Part shown: piece by piece, positions 26,788 to 35,623 of the stretch
How positions within the stretch are numbered: the first letter of the stretch is position 1
How the letters are laid out: each line of letters starts with the position of its first letter
Assembly (NCBI GenBank): GCA_016702335.1
Contig: JADJEF010000020.1
Coordinates: 1,426,001 to 1,490,000 of the forward strand
Source: Rhodocyclaceae bacterium
GTDB taxonomy: Bacteria; Pseudomonadota; Gammaproteobacteria; Burkholderiales; Rhodocyclaceae
Reading direction: 5' to 3'
Length of the DNA stretch: 64,000 nucleotides
Program-made: the position numbers and the translations under genes
The notes under the pieces: model-generated
Seen by the model: the letters and a program-made list of their open reading frames with translations, nothing else
Databases searched by the model: none
What the model was told of the DNA's origin: nothing

Positions 26788-28125
26788 ATGCACACCACTT
26801 TCACGCTTAAAAATTCAGCCCGGATGGCTCTGGCCATCTCAATGGCGTTTCCGGTCGCCGCCTATGCCGCCCCGGCGGGACGCGTCGACTTTGTGGCCGG
26901 GGCCGTGACCTCGCTCACCGCCGACGGCCGCTCGCGCACCCTGGGCAAGGGTGACGAACTCAATAGTGGCGAGACCATACAAACCGGCAGTGGCCGCGTC
27001 CAGCTGCGCTACACCGACGGCTCGCAAGTGTCGCTGCAGCCGGGCACGCAGTATCGTATTGACGACTATCGCTACGAGGGCAAGACCGACGGCGACGAAA
27101 AAGGCTTCTTCAGTTTGCTCAAAGGCAGCTTGCGCACGGTCACCGGCCTCGTGGGCAAAGTGAATCGACAAAACTACAAGATCACCACCTCGGTGGCGAC
27201 GATCGGCATTCGCGGCACCGAGTTCAAGGTGGAATCGGACAACGACGGCGTGCGCGTCTCGACCGGAGAAGGTCTGGTCGAGGTCTGCAACAAGGGTGGA
27301 TGTATTGTTCTGGCGCGTGGCGAACAGGCCGTGGTGATCAATGCGGAAGGCAAGCCGGTACGCGTGATCAATACCGGTAGCGCGTCGACCAATGAGAAAC
27401 CGGGCACGCCCTCGGTGATTATTGATAAGACCAGGGAAACCGACATTGCCTCGACGTCAGCGGGCATACCCGGCTATGCATTCGCGGTCTCGGGCTTGAT
27501 CGGGCTGGATGCCAAGGCCTATTCCTCGGGAACCGCGACCATCAACACGAGCACGGGCGTATTGACCCAGTTCGTTGCCGCGGGATCGGGCAATACCTAC
27601 GTCGGTCAGATCCAGAATCAACAAGGGACCGACAGTATCATCAGCTGGGGGGAGTGGGCGGCCAGTACCCACGCCCCGGGCGGTGGTTCGGCCACGAGCA
27701 ACACCTATACACCGTATGTAACAGGCGTGGCAGCGACCAATGTGCCGACTTCGGGAACGGTCTTCTACACCCTGTCTAACAGCACCATCCCTTCTGTAGT
27801 GAGCTCGGGTGGCGTCAGGACGGCGGGTGCCGCCTTGACGAGCGGCTCCCTGACCGCAAACTTCGGCTCTGCACAGGTCAGTGTTTATATGTATAGCAGC
27901 CAGTTTCCGATGTCAGGGTCCCTTAGCGCCTCCAACCTGCCCATCTCTGGTGTACATTTCTCTGGCAGCACCACCGGCCCTTGTATCTCAGGGGCGTCTG
28001 TAAGCGGCATATTTGTCGGCGCTAATGCCGCGCGTGCCGGGGTGACGTATCAGTACATCGACCAGACTAACAGCAATGCGCGCGTCAGCGGTTCCGCCGT
28101 GTTCACGCCGGGCGGCGGGGCCTGA
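26788..28125 (+). CDS. exported FecR-domain protein with TbpB-like C-terminal barrel
   Basis: This 445-residue protein has a type I signal peptide (cleavage after AYAA, about residue 29) and no lipobox. A FecR domain follows at about residues 55-150 (VQLRYTDGSQVSLQPGTQYR, then TSVATIGIRGTEFKV). The C-terminal ~220 residues are Gly/Ser/Thr-rich strands with SLTANFGSAQVSVYMYSS and SGIFVGANAARAGVTYQY. The latter resembles the GxFxGxNAxExGG hallmark of TbpB-type lipoprotein barrels, the recognition domain of Slam/type XI cargo. It is encoded 13 bases after the Slam-like gene, so it is the obvious cargo, likely released or surface-bound. Its ligand or role is unknown. Confidence 0.75.
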   Translation: MHTTFTLKNSARMALAISMAFPVAAYAAPAGRVDFVAGAVTSLTADGRSRTLGKGDELNSGETIQTGSGRVQLRYTDGSQVSLQPGTQYRIDDYRYEGKTDGDEKGFFSLLKGSLRTVTGLVGKVNRQNYKITTSVATIGIRGTEFKVESDNDGVRVSTGEGLVEVCNKGGCIVLARGEQAVVINAEGKPVRVINTGSASTNEKPGTPSVIIDKTRETDIASTSAGIPGYAFAVSGLIGLDAKAYSSGTATINTSTGVLTQFVAAGSGNTYVGQIQNQQGTDSIISWGEWAASTHAPGGGSATSNTYTPYVTGVAATNVPTSGTVFYTLSNSTIPSVVSSGGVRTAGAALTSGSLTANFGSAQVSVYMYSSQFPMSGSLSASNLPISGVHFSGSTTGPCISGASVSGIFVGANAARAGVTYQYIDQTNSNARVSGSAVFTPGGGA

Positions 28126-28156
28126 CCTGCGAATGCTTTCCGTCAGCGGTTTGAGA

Positions 28157-29140
28157 TCAAACAGCGGCGGAAGGCAGCAGCCAATCCTGGTAGCGCCCAA
28201 GGGCGCTCATTCCAAGGTCAAGACGAGCGGTTTCGCAGGAAGCTAAGCCTAACTCAGCGCTGAACGCCGGATCTGCTGCGAGGCGCTGCAAGCAAGCTAG
28301 CCCTTCTTCGTCGGTATCGAAAAGCAGGCCATTCTTGCCGTGGGCAATCACCTCAGCAAACCCACCGCGACGTTCGCACACGACCGGTATGCCGGTCGCC
28401 ATGGCCTCAATCACCACGTAGCCCAGCGCTTCAGTGAATAGCGGGTGGGTGCGGTAATAGAAGCAGTCGATGGAACGCAGGAACTCCTCGGGCGCTTGTG
28501 CGCCCGCCGGCAGTAGCTCAATGCCTTGTCGGAATCGTCCCAGCCGGGGCGCCAGTACGGTGCCACCCAAAATGCGTACCTGATGCCCCGCCAGTGCCAG
28601 TGTTCGGTAAATGGCGATGTCGTCGGGGTGGTGCTTGAACTCGACATCGCGGCTGTGGCGACCGATGGTGAAGGGCCTCGGCGGGCGCGTCGCGGCCGGA
28701 GCAAAGCGTTCGGTATCGATCGGCGAGGGGGCGACCAAGCCTTCAAGCCCCATTTCCTTGCGCAGCAGGGCAGAAATGAATGACAGTTCCGGGGCTGGCA
28801 AGCCGGCCTGACGCAGGCGTCCGAGTAGCGTGAAGGCCTCGACGTAGGCGCGGTTGCTGGTGGTGTTGAAGCGGATCAGTACGCGGGCAAAGCGGCCCTG
28901 CTCCAACCAGGCTCCCGGCTGGTAATACCCGCCACTGATCAGAAGCGTGCCCTCCTTGGGCGCGCCATCCGGGCCGATGTGGGCAATACCTGCGCCGTCG
29001 TAGCTCGGGTGCGGCGGCTCATCCGACCACAACTGGACGTGTGCGGCGCCGGCGAGTCGGTGCGCTGTGCCAATGGCCTCTTTGGCGCTGCCGCTCCACG
29101 GCACATCGAAGCGGTCGACGATATGAATTCGTTGCGGCAT
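28157..29140 (-). CDS. family 4-type glycosyltransferase
   Basis: This is a retaining glycosyltransferase of the GT-B fold, 327 residues from the ATG at 29140 (a GTG at 29158 is possible). The donor-binding motif EALGYVVIEAMATGIPVVCE near residues 235-255 and GFAEVIAHGKNGLLF after it are typical of GT4. The N-terminal domain (IHIVDRFDVPWSGSAKEA) is less conserved. It converges on the FecR-protein gene and diverges from the TPR-GT41 gene, the two starts being only 12 bases apart. Donor and acceptor are unknown; one possibility is sugar addition to the neighbouring exported protein or to a surface glycan. Confidence 0.82.
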   Translation of the reverse strand: MPQRIHIVDRFDVPWSGSAKEAIGTAHRLAGAAHVQLWSDEPPHPSYDGAGIAHIGPDGAPKEGTLLISGGYYQPGAWLEQGRFARVLIRFNTTSNRAYVEAFTLLGRLRQAGLPAPELSFISALLRKEMGLEGLVAPSPIDTERFAPAATRPPRPFTIGRHSRDVEFKHHPDDIAIYRTLALAGHQVRILGGTVLAPRLGRFRQGIELLPAGAQAPEEFLRSIDCFYYRTHPLFTEALGYVVIEAMATGIPVVCERRGGFAEVIAHGKNGLLFDTDEEGLACLQRLAADPAFSAELGLASCETARLDLGMSALGRYQDWLLPSAAV

Positions 29141-29152
29141 AGTGCAGCCATT

Positions 29153-31324
29153 ATGCACACTCAGCCTGTCGTGACCGAGAGCGAGCGCCGCAAGGCGCTG
29201 CTGGCCCGCCTGGGCACCGGTTTGCCGTTCATGGACAACGGCCGGGTACTTTCGCCCGGCGCGGCCTGGTTTTCCCTGGGCGATACCCTGGTGCGCGAAG
29301 CGCGGTTAGAGGCCGCGCTGGCCGCCTTCGATGAATCCGACGCCTTGGCCCCCGGCAATCCGCGCGTCTTGCAAGCGCGTGCGTATGTCCTCAGCAAGCT
29401 TCGCCGCTACCGCGCCGCCACTGAAGCGCTGCAAGGCTTGCCGCGCACGGCCAGCCGCCTGGCCATGGAAGCGGATCTTGCATTGAGTGATTCCCGGACC
29501 ACTGACGCCTTACGCTTGTGCGACGCGGCGCTGGTGCTTGACGCCCGCCACTATGAAGCGCGTCTGAACCGGGGCGCGGCACTGCGCTCGCTGGGTCGCC
29601 TGGTCGAGGCGCTGGATAACGACCAGCAACTGGTCATCGATCACCCGGGGCAAGCCCTCGCTCATTACAACCTCGGTGATGCCCAACTGGCCAACGGCCA
29701 GTATGCCGCCGCGCTGCATTCGTTTACGCAGAGTCAGCAGCTCAACCCACGCCACACGCGCACACGCATGGGCCGGACCATCGCCCTCACCATGTTGTGC
29801 CGATTCGATGCGGCAGAAACCCTGCTCGCTGAAACGCGTGCGCTGGATCTTGAGGGCACCAAGGACTACCTGCTTCAGGCGGCCCTGGCGATAGGGTTCT
29901 CTGGCGACGCGTTGTTTGACGTCCCGGTGCGCGAGATTTACCTCAGCCAGGCGATGGTCCGGCAACGAGTGTGCGAATGGCCCGAGCGCGATGGCGTGAA
30001 GGCCCTGTTGCCTTCATTCACGCAAGCGCTTGCCGAATCCGGCTCCGCCGAAAGTGGCTTGGCCTTTGATAGCCTGCTGTTCGACATTGACCCGGCCGTG
30101 CAGCGGTCACTGGCCGCTGCAACGGCTCGGCGCGCTGAATGTAGTGCAACGGACTTTGCGCTCCGCCGCTTCTGGAGCGAGCGCCCACCGGTGCCACGGG
30201 CAGGGCGCCGCTTGCGTATCGGCTTTCTTTCCCCCGACTTTCGTGCACACCCGGTGGGCGATAGCCATTGGCGGCAGTTCGCCTTGCATGATCGCTCGCG
30301 CTTCGAGGTCGTTGCCTACTCACTGTTCGATGCCGGCCCCAGCCAGACGCTTGAGCGCATCCGTGCTGCCTGTGATGAATTTGTCGATCTGTCGCGTCTG
30401 TTGTCCGAGGCAGCGGCACAGCGCATTGCGGCCGAGGGCATCGACATTCTTGTCGATCTTTCTGGCTACACCCAGCACACCCGTCCGGAAATCCTCGCCG
30501 CTCGCCCGGCACCCTTGCAACTGCAGCACATGGGTACCCCCGGAAGCAGCGGTGCCCGCTTCATCGATTACCGGCTCACCGATCGTCTGGTGAGCCCACC
30601 GGAGCACGAGGGTGAATGGCCGGAGAAGTTCGTTTGGCTTCCGCACACGCTCTGGTTGGCCGACGATACCCAGGTGATCGGGCCGACGCCAACCCGCAGT
30701 GACTGTGGCCTGCCGGATGACGGCTTCGTCTTTTGCTGCTTCAACACGCACCAAAAGCTTGAGCCCGAGTCGTTCGCATGCTGGATGCGTCTGCTCGCCG
30801 GGGTAACCGGCAGCGTGCTCTGGCTGGCCGAGGGCTCCGCAGCTTCGCGCCGCAACCTGTGCGCCGCCGCGCGCAGCCAGGGTATCGAGCCAACCCGGCT
30901 CGTCTTTGCCCCGGGAATGGCCTTGCCCGAACACACGGCACGGCATGCCTGTGCCGATCTCTTTCTGGATACCTTTGTGTACAACGCCGGCGTCACGGCC
31001 TTGATTGCACTCTGGTCCGGGCTACCGGTACTCACCCGTCTTGGCCAGGCAATGGCCAGTCGCATGGGTGCCAGCGCGGTTCTGGCCTTGGGATTCCCCG
31101 AGTTGGTCGCCGCCGATACGGCCGACTACGAGGCCCGCGCCTTGCGGCTTGCAAGCCACCCGGAAGAACTCGCCGCCTTGCGCCCGCGCGTTGCCGCCGC
31201 CCGCGCCACCTCGCCGCTTTTTCGCACCGAGGAGCGGGTGCGTCACATTGAGCGAGCCTACGAAATGATGTGGGACCGCTATTGCCGGGGCGAGGCTCCG
31301 GCGTCCTTCGCCATCGACGAGTAG
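29153..31324 (+). CDS. TPR-containing GT41 (OGT/SPINDLY-like) glycosyltransferase
   Basis: This 723-residue protein has TPR helices over about residues 25-270 and a C-terminal GT41 catalytic region from about 340. The catalytic part contains LRIGFLSPDFRAHPVGD (the His of the HxVG motif), VDLSGYTQHTRPEILAARPA, and a late donor-site region with DLFLDTFVYNAGVTA. GT41 enzymes transfer GlcNAc, fucose or glucose to Ser/Thr or Asn of proteins; bacterial members often modify adhesins or flagellins. It starts at ATG 29153, back-to-back with a GT4 gene, next to a probable secreted FecR protein. The acceptor is not shown by sequence. Confidence 0.88.
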   Translation: MHTQPVVTESERRKALLARLGTGLPFMDNGRVLSPGAAWFSLGDTLVREARLEAALAAFDESDALAPGNPRVLQARAYVLSKLRRYRAATEALQGLPRTASRLAMEADLALSDSRTTDALRLCDAALVLDARHYEARLNRGAALRSLGRLVEALDNDQQLVIDHPGQALAHYNLGDAQLANGQYAAALHSFTQSQQLNPRHTRTRMGRTIALTMLCRFDAAETLLAETRALDLEGTKDYLLQAALAIGFSGDALFDVPVREIYLSQAMVRQRVCEWPERDGVKALLPSFTQALAESGSAESGLAFDSLLFDIDPAVQRSLAAATARRAECSATDFALRRFWSERPPVPRAGRRLRIGFLSPDFRAHPVGDSHWRQFALHDRSRFEVVAYSLFDAGPSQTLERIRAACDEFVDLSRLLSEAAAQRIAAEGIDILVDLSGYTQHTRPEILAARPAPLQLQHMGTPGSSGARFIDYRLTDRLVSPPEHEGEWPEKFVWLPHTLWLADDTQVIGPTPTRSDCGLPDDGFVFCCFNTHQKLEPESFACWMRLLAGVTGSVLWLAEGSAASRRNLCAAARSQGIEPTRLVFAPGMALPEHTARHACADLFLDTFVYNAGVTALIALWSGLPVLTRLGQAMASRMGASAVLALGFPELVAADTADYEARALRLASHPEELAALRPRVAAARATSPLFRTEERVRHIERAYEMMWDRYCRGEAPASFAIDE

Positions 31325-31330
31325 CGCGCT

Positions 31331-31362
31331 TTCCGCAAGTCGGCGCTGGCGACACGGCGATG
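31331..31362 (+). repeat. dispersed 32-bp repeat, copy D
   Basis: This copy occupies almost the entire 40-base gap between the convergent GT41 and MAPEG genes. The core is exact, followed by CGACACGGCGAT as in the ilvD copy. Confidence 0.87.
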
Positions 31363-31364
31363 GG

Positions 31365-31787
31365 CTAGAAAACTGCCTTGGTCGCCTGAACCAGCAGCAC
31401 GATGAGCGCCAGTGACGAGAGCATGAACAGCCCGAAGCGCACCGGAATGTTGTTCACCAAGGCTTGCCACAGGCTGTGCGCCACACGCAAGCCCACATAC
31501 GTCCATGCCGCCGCCAACGCCGTGCTGTTGCCTGGGTCGGCCAGGGCGCAGACAAAGGCCGTCGCATAGAAAAGCGTCGGCTGCTCCATCAGGTGGTTGT
31601 AGTTGTCGGCCTTCCAGCGCACGCGCGCCGGCAACTGGGCCATCAGGTCCTTGGGCGGCACATTGGGGTCGAGCTTGAGGTTCATGGCCGCAATGGCCGG
31701 GATGCGGGTGACATACATCCACAACCACATGATCAACGACCACAGGACAAGCGCGACGATGGGTTGCAGCAGGGGGTTGGGGGGCAT
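31365..31787 (-). CDS. MAPEG-family membrane protein
   Basis: This 140-residue inner-membrane protein has four hydrophobic segments. The segment RWKADNYNHLMEQPTLFYA near residues 55-73 is the hallmark of bacterial MAPEG proteins (Asn and Glu of the glutathione-binding type). The ATG at 31787 is selected; a longer upstream frame lacks support. MAPEG members act in glutathione-linked or lipid-peroxide chemistry, but bacterial members are mostly uncharacterised. It lies 73 bases downstream of phoX on the same strand. Confidence 0.85.
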   Translation of the reverse strand: MPPNPLLQPIVALVLWSLIMWLWMYVTRIPAIAAMNLKLDPNVPPKDLMAQLPARVRWKADNYNHLMEQPTLFYATAFVCALADPGNSTALAAAWTYVGLRVAHSLWQALVNNIPVRFGLFMLSSLALIVLLVQATKAVF

Positions 31788-31860
31788 GATGACAATCTCG
31801 CGAGCAAGGGGAGATCGAAGTATCTCACTTGCCCGCGAGTCAGCGTGAAAGTTACAGGCC

Positions 31861-33837
31861 CTACAGGCCGATGACACCCCCATCGTCTTTGCGAATCACC
31901 ACGGTGGCCGAGCGTGGCCGCCCGGACTGCGCACCATCGGGCCAGCGCGAAATGGCGGTGGGTGCTGCCGGGTCGGACAATTCGCTCGCAGGTTCGCCGG
32001 GGTGCTGGATATTCACGAACAAGGTCCGGTGATCGGCTGTGAAGCTGATGCCGGTGATTTCGCAACCGGCCGGGCCGGTCAAAAAGCGCTTGATCTCGCC
32101 GGTGGACGGTATCGAGGCCAGCATCATGTTGTGACCGGTGTCCGCGTATTCCTTCCGGTTCAGCGTCGAGGTCGAGATGTCGGTCTGAATCCAGAGGATG
32201 CCGTTGGCGTCGTAGTGCAGTCCGTCAGGGCTGCCAAACGTATCGCCCTGGTAGCGGCCGTTCTTGTGCTCGGGGGCGGTGGCATCCGGGCGCCCGGCCA
32301 GGGCAAAAATGTCCCAGCGGAAGGCGGTAGCGGCGGGGTCGTTATTGTCTTCCAGCCAGTGGATGATGTGCCCGAAGAGGTTGTTTTTGCGCGGGTTGGC
32401 GGCATCGGTGGGCGGCTTGCCGGCAGCGCCACGGTCCTTGTTATTAGTCAGCGTGCAGTAAATCTCGCCAGGGTTGGCCGGGTTGACGGCAATCCACTCC
32501 GGGCGATCCATTTTGGTCGCGCCTACCTTATCGGCCGCGAGTCGCGTCTTGATCAGCACCTCGGCCTGGTTGGCGAAACCAGCCTCGGGGGTCAGCCCGT
32601 TTTTGCCCGCGACGAGTTCGCGCCACTCGCCGCGTCCGTCCTCGTGAAAGACAGCGACATAGAGCGTGCCGGCATCGAGCAAATGTGCGTTGTCACGCTT
32701 TGCTTTGCTCACCTTGGCTGCGGTGACGAACTTGTAGATGTATTCGAAGCGCTGGTCATCGCCCATGTAGATCGCCAAGCGGCCATCGCCGGTCATGGCC
32801 GGCGTGGCACCCTCGTGCTTGAAGCGGCCAAGTGCCGTGCGCTTGACCGGTTTGGACTTCGGGTTGTAGGGGTCGATTTCGACCACCCAGCCGAAGCGGT
32901 TGACTTCGTTCGGGTGCTGCTGGCGATTCCAGCGCGGATCGCTTTCGTGCCAGCGATAGAGGGCCTCTTTCGGGCCGACGCCGTAGCGCGTGACATTGAA
33001 GTCCTGTGCGTCCTTCGGGGCACTGTCGACAAAATGGTCGGTGAAATTTTCTTCGCAGGTCAGGTAGGTGCCCCAGGGTGTCCAGCCATTGGCGCAGTTC
33101 TGGAAGGTGCCGAGCACTTCTTTGCCGGCGGGGTCAGCGGCGGTTTGCATGAGGGCATGCCCGGCCGCCGGGCCGCGAATGGCCATTGGCGTGCTGCCAG
33201 TGACGCGCCGAGCGTAGCGCGAAGGTCGCACCACTGACCAATCACCGCCGCGCTGCTGCGCTACTTCGATCACCGAGACACCGACAGCCGCGATCGACTT
33301 GCGATAGCTTTCCTCGCTGACCTCTTTGCCACCGCCGGGGGTGAGCAGGCCGGGGTCGAAGTACTCATGGTTGATACAAAGCAAACCGTGCTTGTTGGCG
33401 CGCGAGCCGGCTGGCAAGGGGAAAAAATGCATGCCATCGTGGTGCATGCCGGCTTGCAGCGCCTGTTCGGCACTGGAGTTCGAGGCGTCGTGCTTGAAGG
33501 CCGGCTGCGCACCCGGGATTCCCGTGGGGTCGCCCCAGGCATACAGCACCTTTGCGCTGTAACCGGTCGGTACGATGACGACGTCGGCGGTGGTCAGGGG
33601 AACGGCAGAGAACCCCAGTGACTTGGCCATGGCCATCCCTGGTGCCGACGAACTTGCCGCCATGCTGGTGGCATTGGCACTGCCTGACATCACCCCGGAA
33701 AACAGCCCGCTGACCGCCAGTCCGGCACCGCCGGCGAGCACCTGGCGACGACTGATACTGGCCTGAGCAATGGCCGACAGGCTGGGGTTGGTGGAATCGT
33801 TGCTGATCAGATCAGCGTAGGTATCTTTGAGTGTCAT
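31861..33837 (-). CDS. phoX: PhoX-family alkaline phosphatase
   Basis: This is a secreted phosphatase of the PhoX (DUF839) family, 658 residues from the ATG at 33837 with a GGAGA site. A twin-arginine signal is seen near residues 30-60 (SRRQVLAGGAGL), so it is exported folded with its metals bound. Family motifs are GLLCINHEYFDPG, ENF-rich NGWTPWGTYLTCEEN (the Cys/Glu metal region) and WIAVNPANPGEIYCTLTNN, with the later DGLHYDANGILWIQTD. PhoX enzymes use Ca and Fe to release phosphate from esters. No clear Pho box is visible upstream, so phosphate control is not shown. Confidence 0.92.
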   Translation of the reverse strand: MTLKDTYADLISNDSTNPSLSAIAQASISRRQVLAGGAGLAVSGLFSGVMSGSANATSMAASSSAPGMAMAKSLGFSAVPLTTADVVIVPTGYSAKVLYAWGDPTGIPGAQPAFKHDASNSSAEQALQAGMHHDGMHFFPLPAGSRANKHGLLCINHEYFDPGLLTPGGGKEVSEESYRKSIAAVGVSVIEVAQQRGGDWSVVRPSRYARRVTGSTPMAIRGPAAGHALMQTAADPAGKEVLGTFQNCANGWTPWGTYLTCEENFTDHFVDSAPKDAQDFNVTRYGVGPKEALYRWHESDPRWNRQQHPNEVNRFGWVVEIDPYNPKSKPVKRTALGRFKHEGATPAMTGDGRLAIYMGDDQRFEYIYKFVTAAKVSKAKRDNAHLLDAGTLYVAVFHEDGRGEWRELVAGKNGLTPEAGFANQAEVLIKTRLAADKVGATKMDRPEWIAVNPANPGEIYCTLTNNKDRGAAGKPPTDAANPRKNNLFGHIIHWLEDNNDPAATAFRWDIFALAGRPDATAPEHKNGRYQGDTFGSPDGLHYDANGILWIQTDISTSTLNRKEYADTGHNMMLASIPSTGEIKRFLTGPAGCEITGISFTADHRTLFVNIQHPGEPASELSDPAAPTAISRWPDGAQSGRPRSATVVIRKDDGGVIGL

Positions 33838-34011
33838 CGTGTCTCCGGTGTGAGGTAGATCGGTGTGCCAAAAGCAGCGGTCAAACGCTACAGCGCTGGT
33901 ATTGCAGGGTTGTGACATCGCCCCGCCGGCCCACAGGGCCCCGCATTTGCGCCCGGTAAGCCCCCTTAAGCCCCACTTTGCAACGTGCCTGGCGTCCTTA
34001 GACTGACCGGC

Positions 34012-35361
34012 ATGACGCTTACCTGGCTTGCGGCGCTGCGCATCTATACCCACCCGCGGGTGGTCGGCATGCTGTTTCTCGGCTTCTCGGCCGGCTTGCC
34101 CCTGCTGCTGGTGCTGGGCACGCTGTCCTTCTGGCTGTCGGAAGCGGGCATCGCCCGTGCCACCATCGGGCATCTGACCTGGGTTGGCCTGGCCTACGGC
34201 TTCAAGTTTCTCTGGGCACCGCTGGTTGACAGGCTGCCGCTGCCGCTGCTCACCGCGCGCCTGGGCCGGCGGCGCGCCTGGCTGTTGCTCTCGCAAGTGT
34301 GCATTGCGCTGGCCCTGCTGGGCATGGCCCATACTGACCCGGCACTGAATCTGCAGCACACGGTGTTCTTCGCGCTGGCCGTGGCGTTTGCCTCGGCAAC
34401 GCAGGACATCGCTCTCGACGCCTACCGTATCGAGGCCGTGGCGGTCGAGCAGCAGGGGGCGATGGCCGCCACCTATCAGGCCGGGTATCGCCTGGCGATG
34501 ATTACCGCCGGTGCCGGCGCGCTCTGGATCGCCGCCAGCGTCACCACGGACGAAGCGCGCTACGACTTCCGCCCGTGGCAGGTGGCCTACACCGCGATGG
34601 CCGCACTGATGGGCGTGGGCATCCTCAGCACGCTGCTGATCCGCGAGCCCGAGCGCCAATCGACGGTGCTTGCCGACGCGAACGAGGCGCAGGCGCGCGC
34701 GCGTCTGGCAGCGGCCGGGCTCTCGGGCGGTCTGCTGAGCGTGGCGGCCTGGTTTCATGGGACCATTGCCGCGCCGTTCATCGATTTTGTCCAGCGCTAC
34801 CGCTGGCAGGCGGTGCTGATGCTGGCGCTGATCGCGGTGTATCGCATTTCCGATGTGGTGATGGGTGTCATGAGCAACCCGTTTTATCAGGAGATGGGCT
34901 TTACCAAAGACGAGGTGGCCACCGTGTCCAAGGTTTATGGCGTGATCATGACCATCGTCGGCGCGGCACTGGGCGGCCTGCTGACCCTGCGTCTGGGCGT
35001 GTTGCGCACCCTGATGCTGGGCGCGGTGCTCTCGGCGGCGACCAATCTGCTGTTCGTCTGGCTGACTGGGCGCGGCCACGATGTGAGTGCGCTGGTGTTC
35101 ACCGTCTCGGCTGACAATCTTGCCGGCGGCATTGCCTCCTCGGCGTTTGTTGCCTACCTGTCCAGTTTGGTCAATCAGGCGTATTCGGCGACGCAGTACG
35201 CGCTGTTCACGTCGGTGATGCTGCTGTTACCCAAGTTCATCGCCGGTTTTTCCGGCGAATTTGTCGACGCCTACGGCTGGGCGGGGTTTTTCACCAGCAC
35301 CGCCCTGCTCGGGGTGCCGGTGCTGGTGCTGGTCTGGTGCGTTGGGCGGCGGACAGCTTGA
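34012..35361 (+). CDS. ampG: AmpG-like MFS permease
   Basis: This is a 12-helix major-facilitator protein of 449 residues from ATG 34012. The N-terminal FLGFSAGLPLLLVLGTLSFW and the following GLAYGFKFLWAPLVDR are characteristic of AmpG, which imports anhydro-muropeptides for cell-wall recycling. SATQDIALDAYRIE near residue 125 is also family-typical. It diverges from phoX and is monocistronic. Other members of this family transport different solutes, but the motif agreement with AmpG is good. Confidence 0.87.
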   Translation: MTLTWLAALRIYTHPRVVGMLFLGFSAGLPLLLVLGTLSFWLSEAGIARATIGHLTWVGLAYGFKFLWAPLVDRLPLPLLTARLGRRRAWLLLSQVCIALALLGMAHTDPALNLQHTVFFALAVAFASATQDIALDAYRIEAVAVEQQGAMAATYQAGYRLAMITAGAGALWIAASVTTDEARYDFRPWQVAYTAMAALMGVGILSTLLIREPERQSTVLADANEAQARARLAAAGLSGGLLSVAAWFHGTIAAPFIDFVQRYRWQAVLMLALIAVYRISDVVMGVMSNPFYQEMGFTKDEVATVSKVYGVIMTIVGAALGGLLTLRLGVLRTLMLGAVLSAATNLLFVWLTGRGHDVSALVFTVSADNLAGGIASSAFVAYLSSLVNQAYSATQYALFTSVMLLLPKFIAGFSGEFVDAYGWAGFFTSTALLGVPVLVLVWCVGRRTA

Positions 35362-35623
35362 GACCGCTGCGGCGCTTTCGCGCTGGCACGAACTCTGCAT
35401 AACGATGGCTACCGGCAAGGTGCAGTAATTCCGCTTAACCTGCCCGAATCGCTGTCGTAAGTGAACTTAACGCGGGCCGCTGCTACGCAGCTCGCAAGGA
35501 GTGAGCCGTGAGCCGTCCCGTTTCCCCTATTTTGCTGCTGCGGGTCTTTGCGTAGGTCCGCGGCGGCCGTTGTTTTCCGAGGTTAGAGCCGTCTCTGTTT
35601 TGCCGTTTATCGAGGAGCCTGCC

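Noticed and set aside
33838..34011. Possible Pho box before phoX
   Set aside because: No pair of CTGTCAT-like units with correct spacing could be found; only a single TGTGACAT-like stretch.
33838..35079. Upstream extension of the PhoX frame to about 1070 residues
   Set aside because: The extension is antisense to the ampG-like gene; the Tat signal and ribosome site place the PhoX start at 33837.
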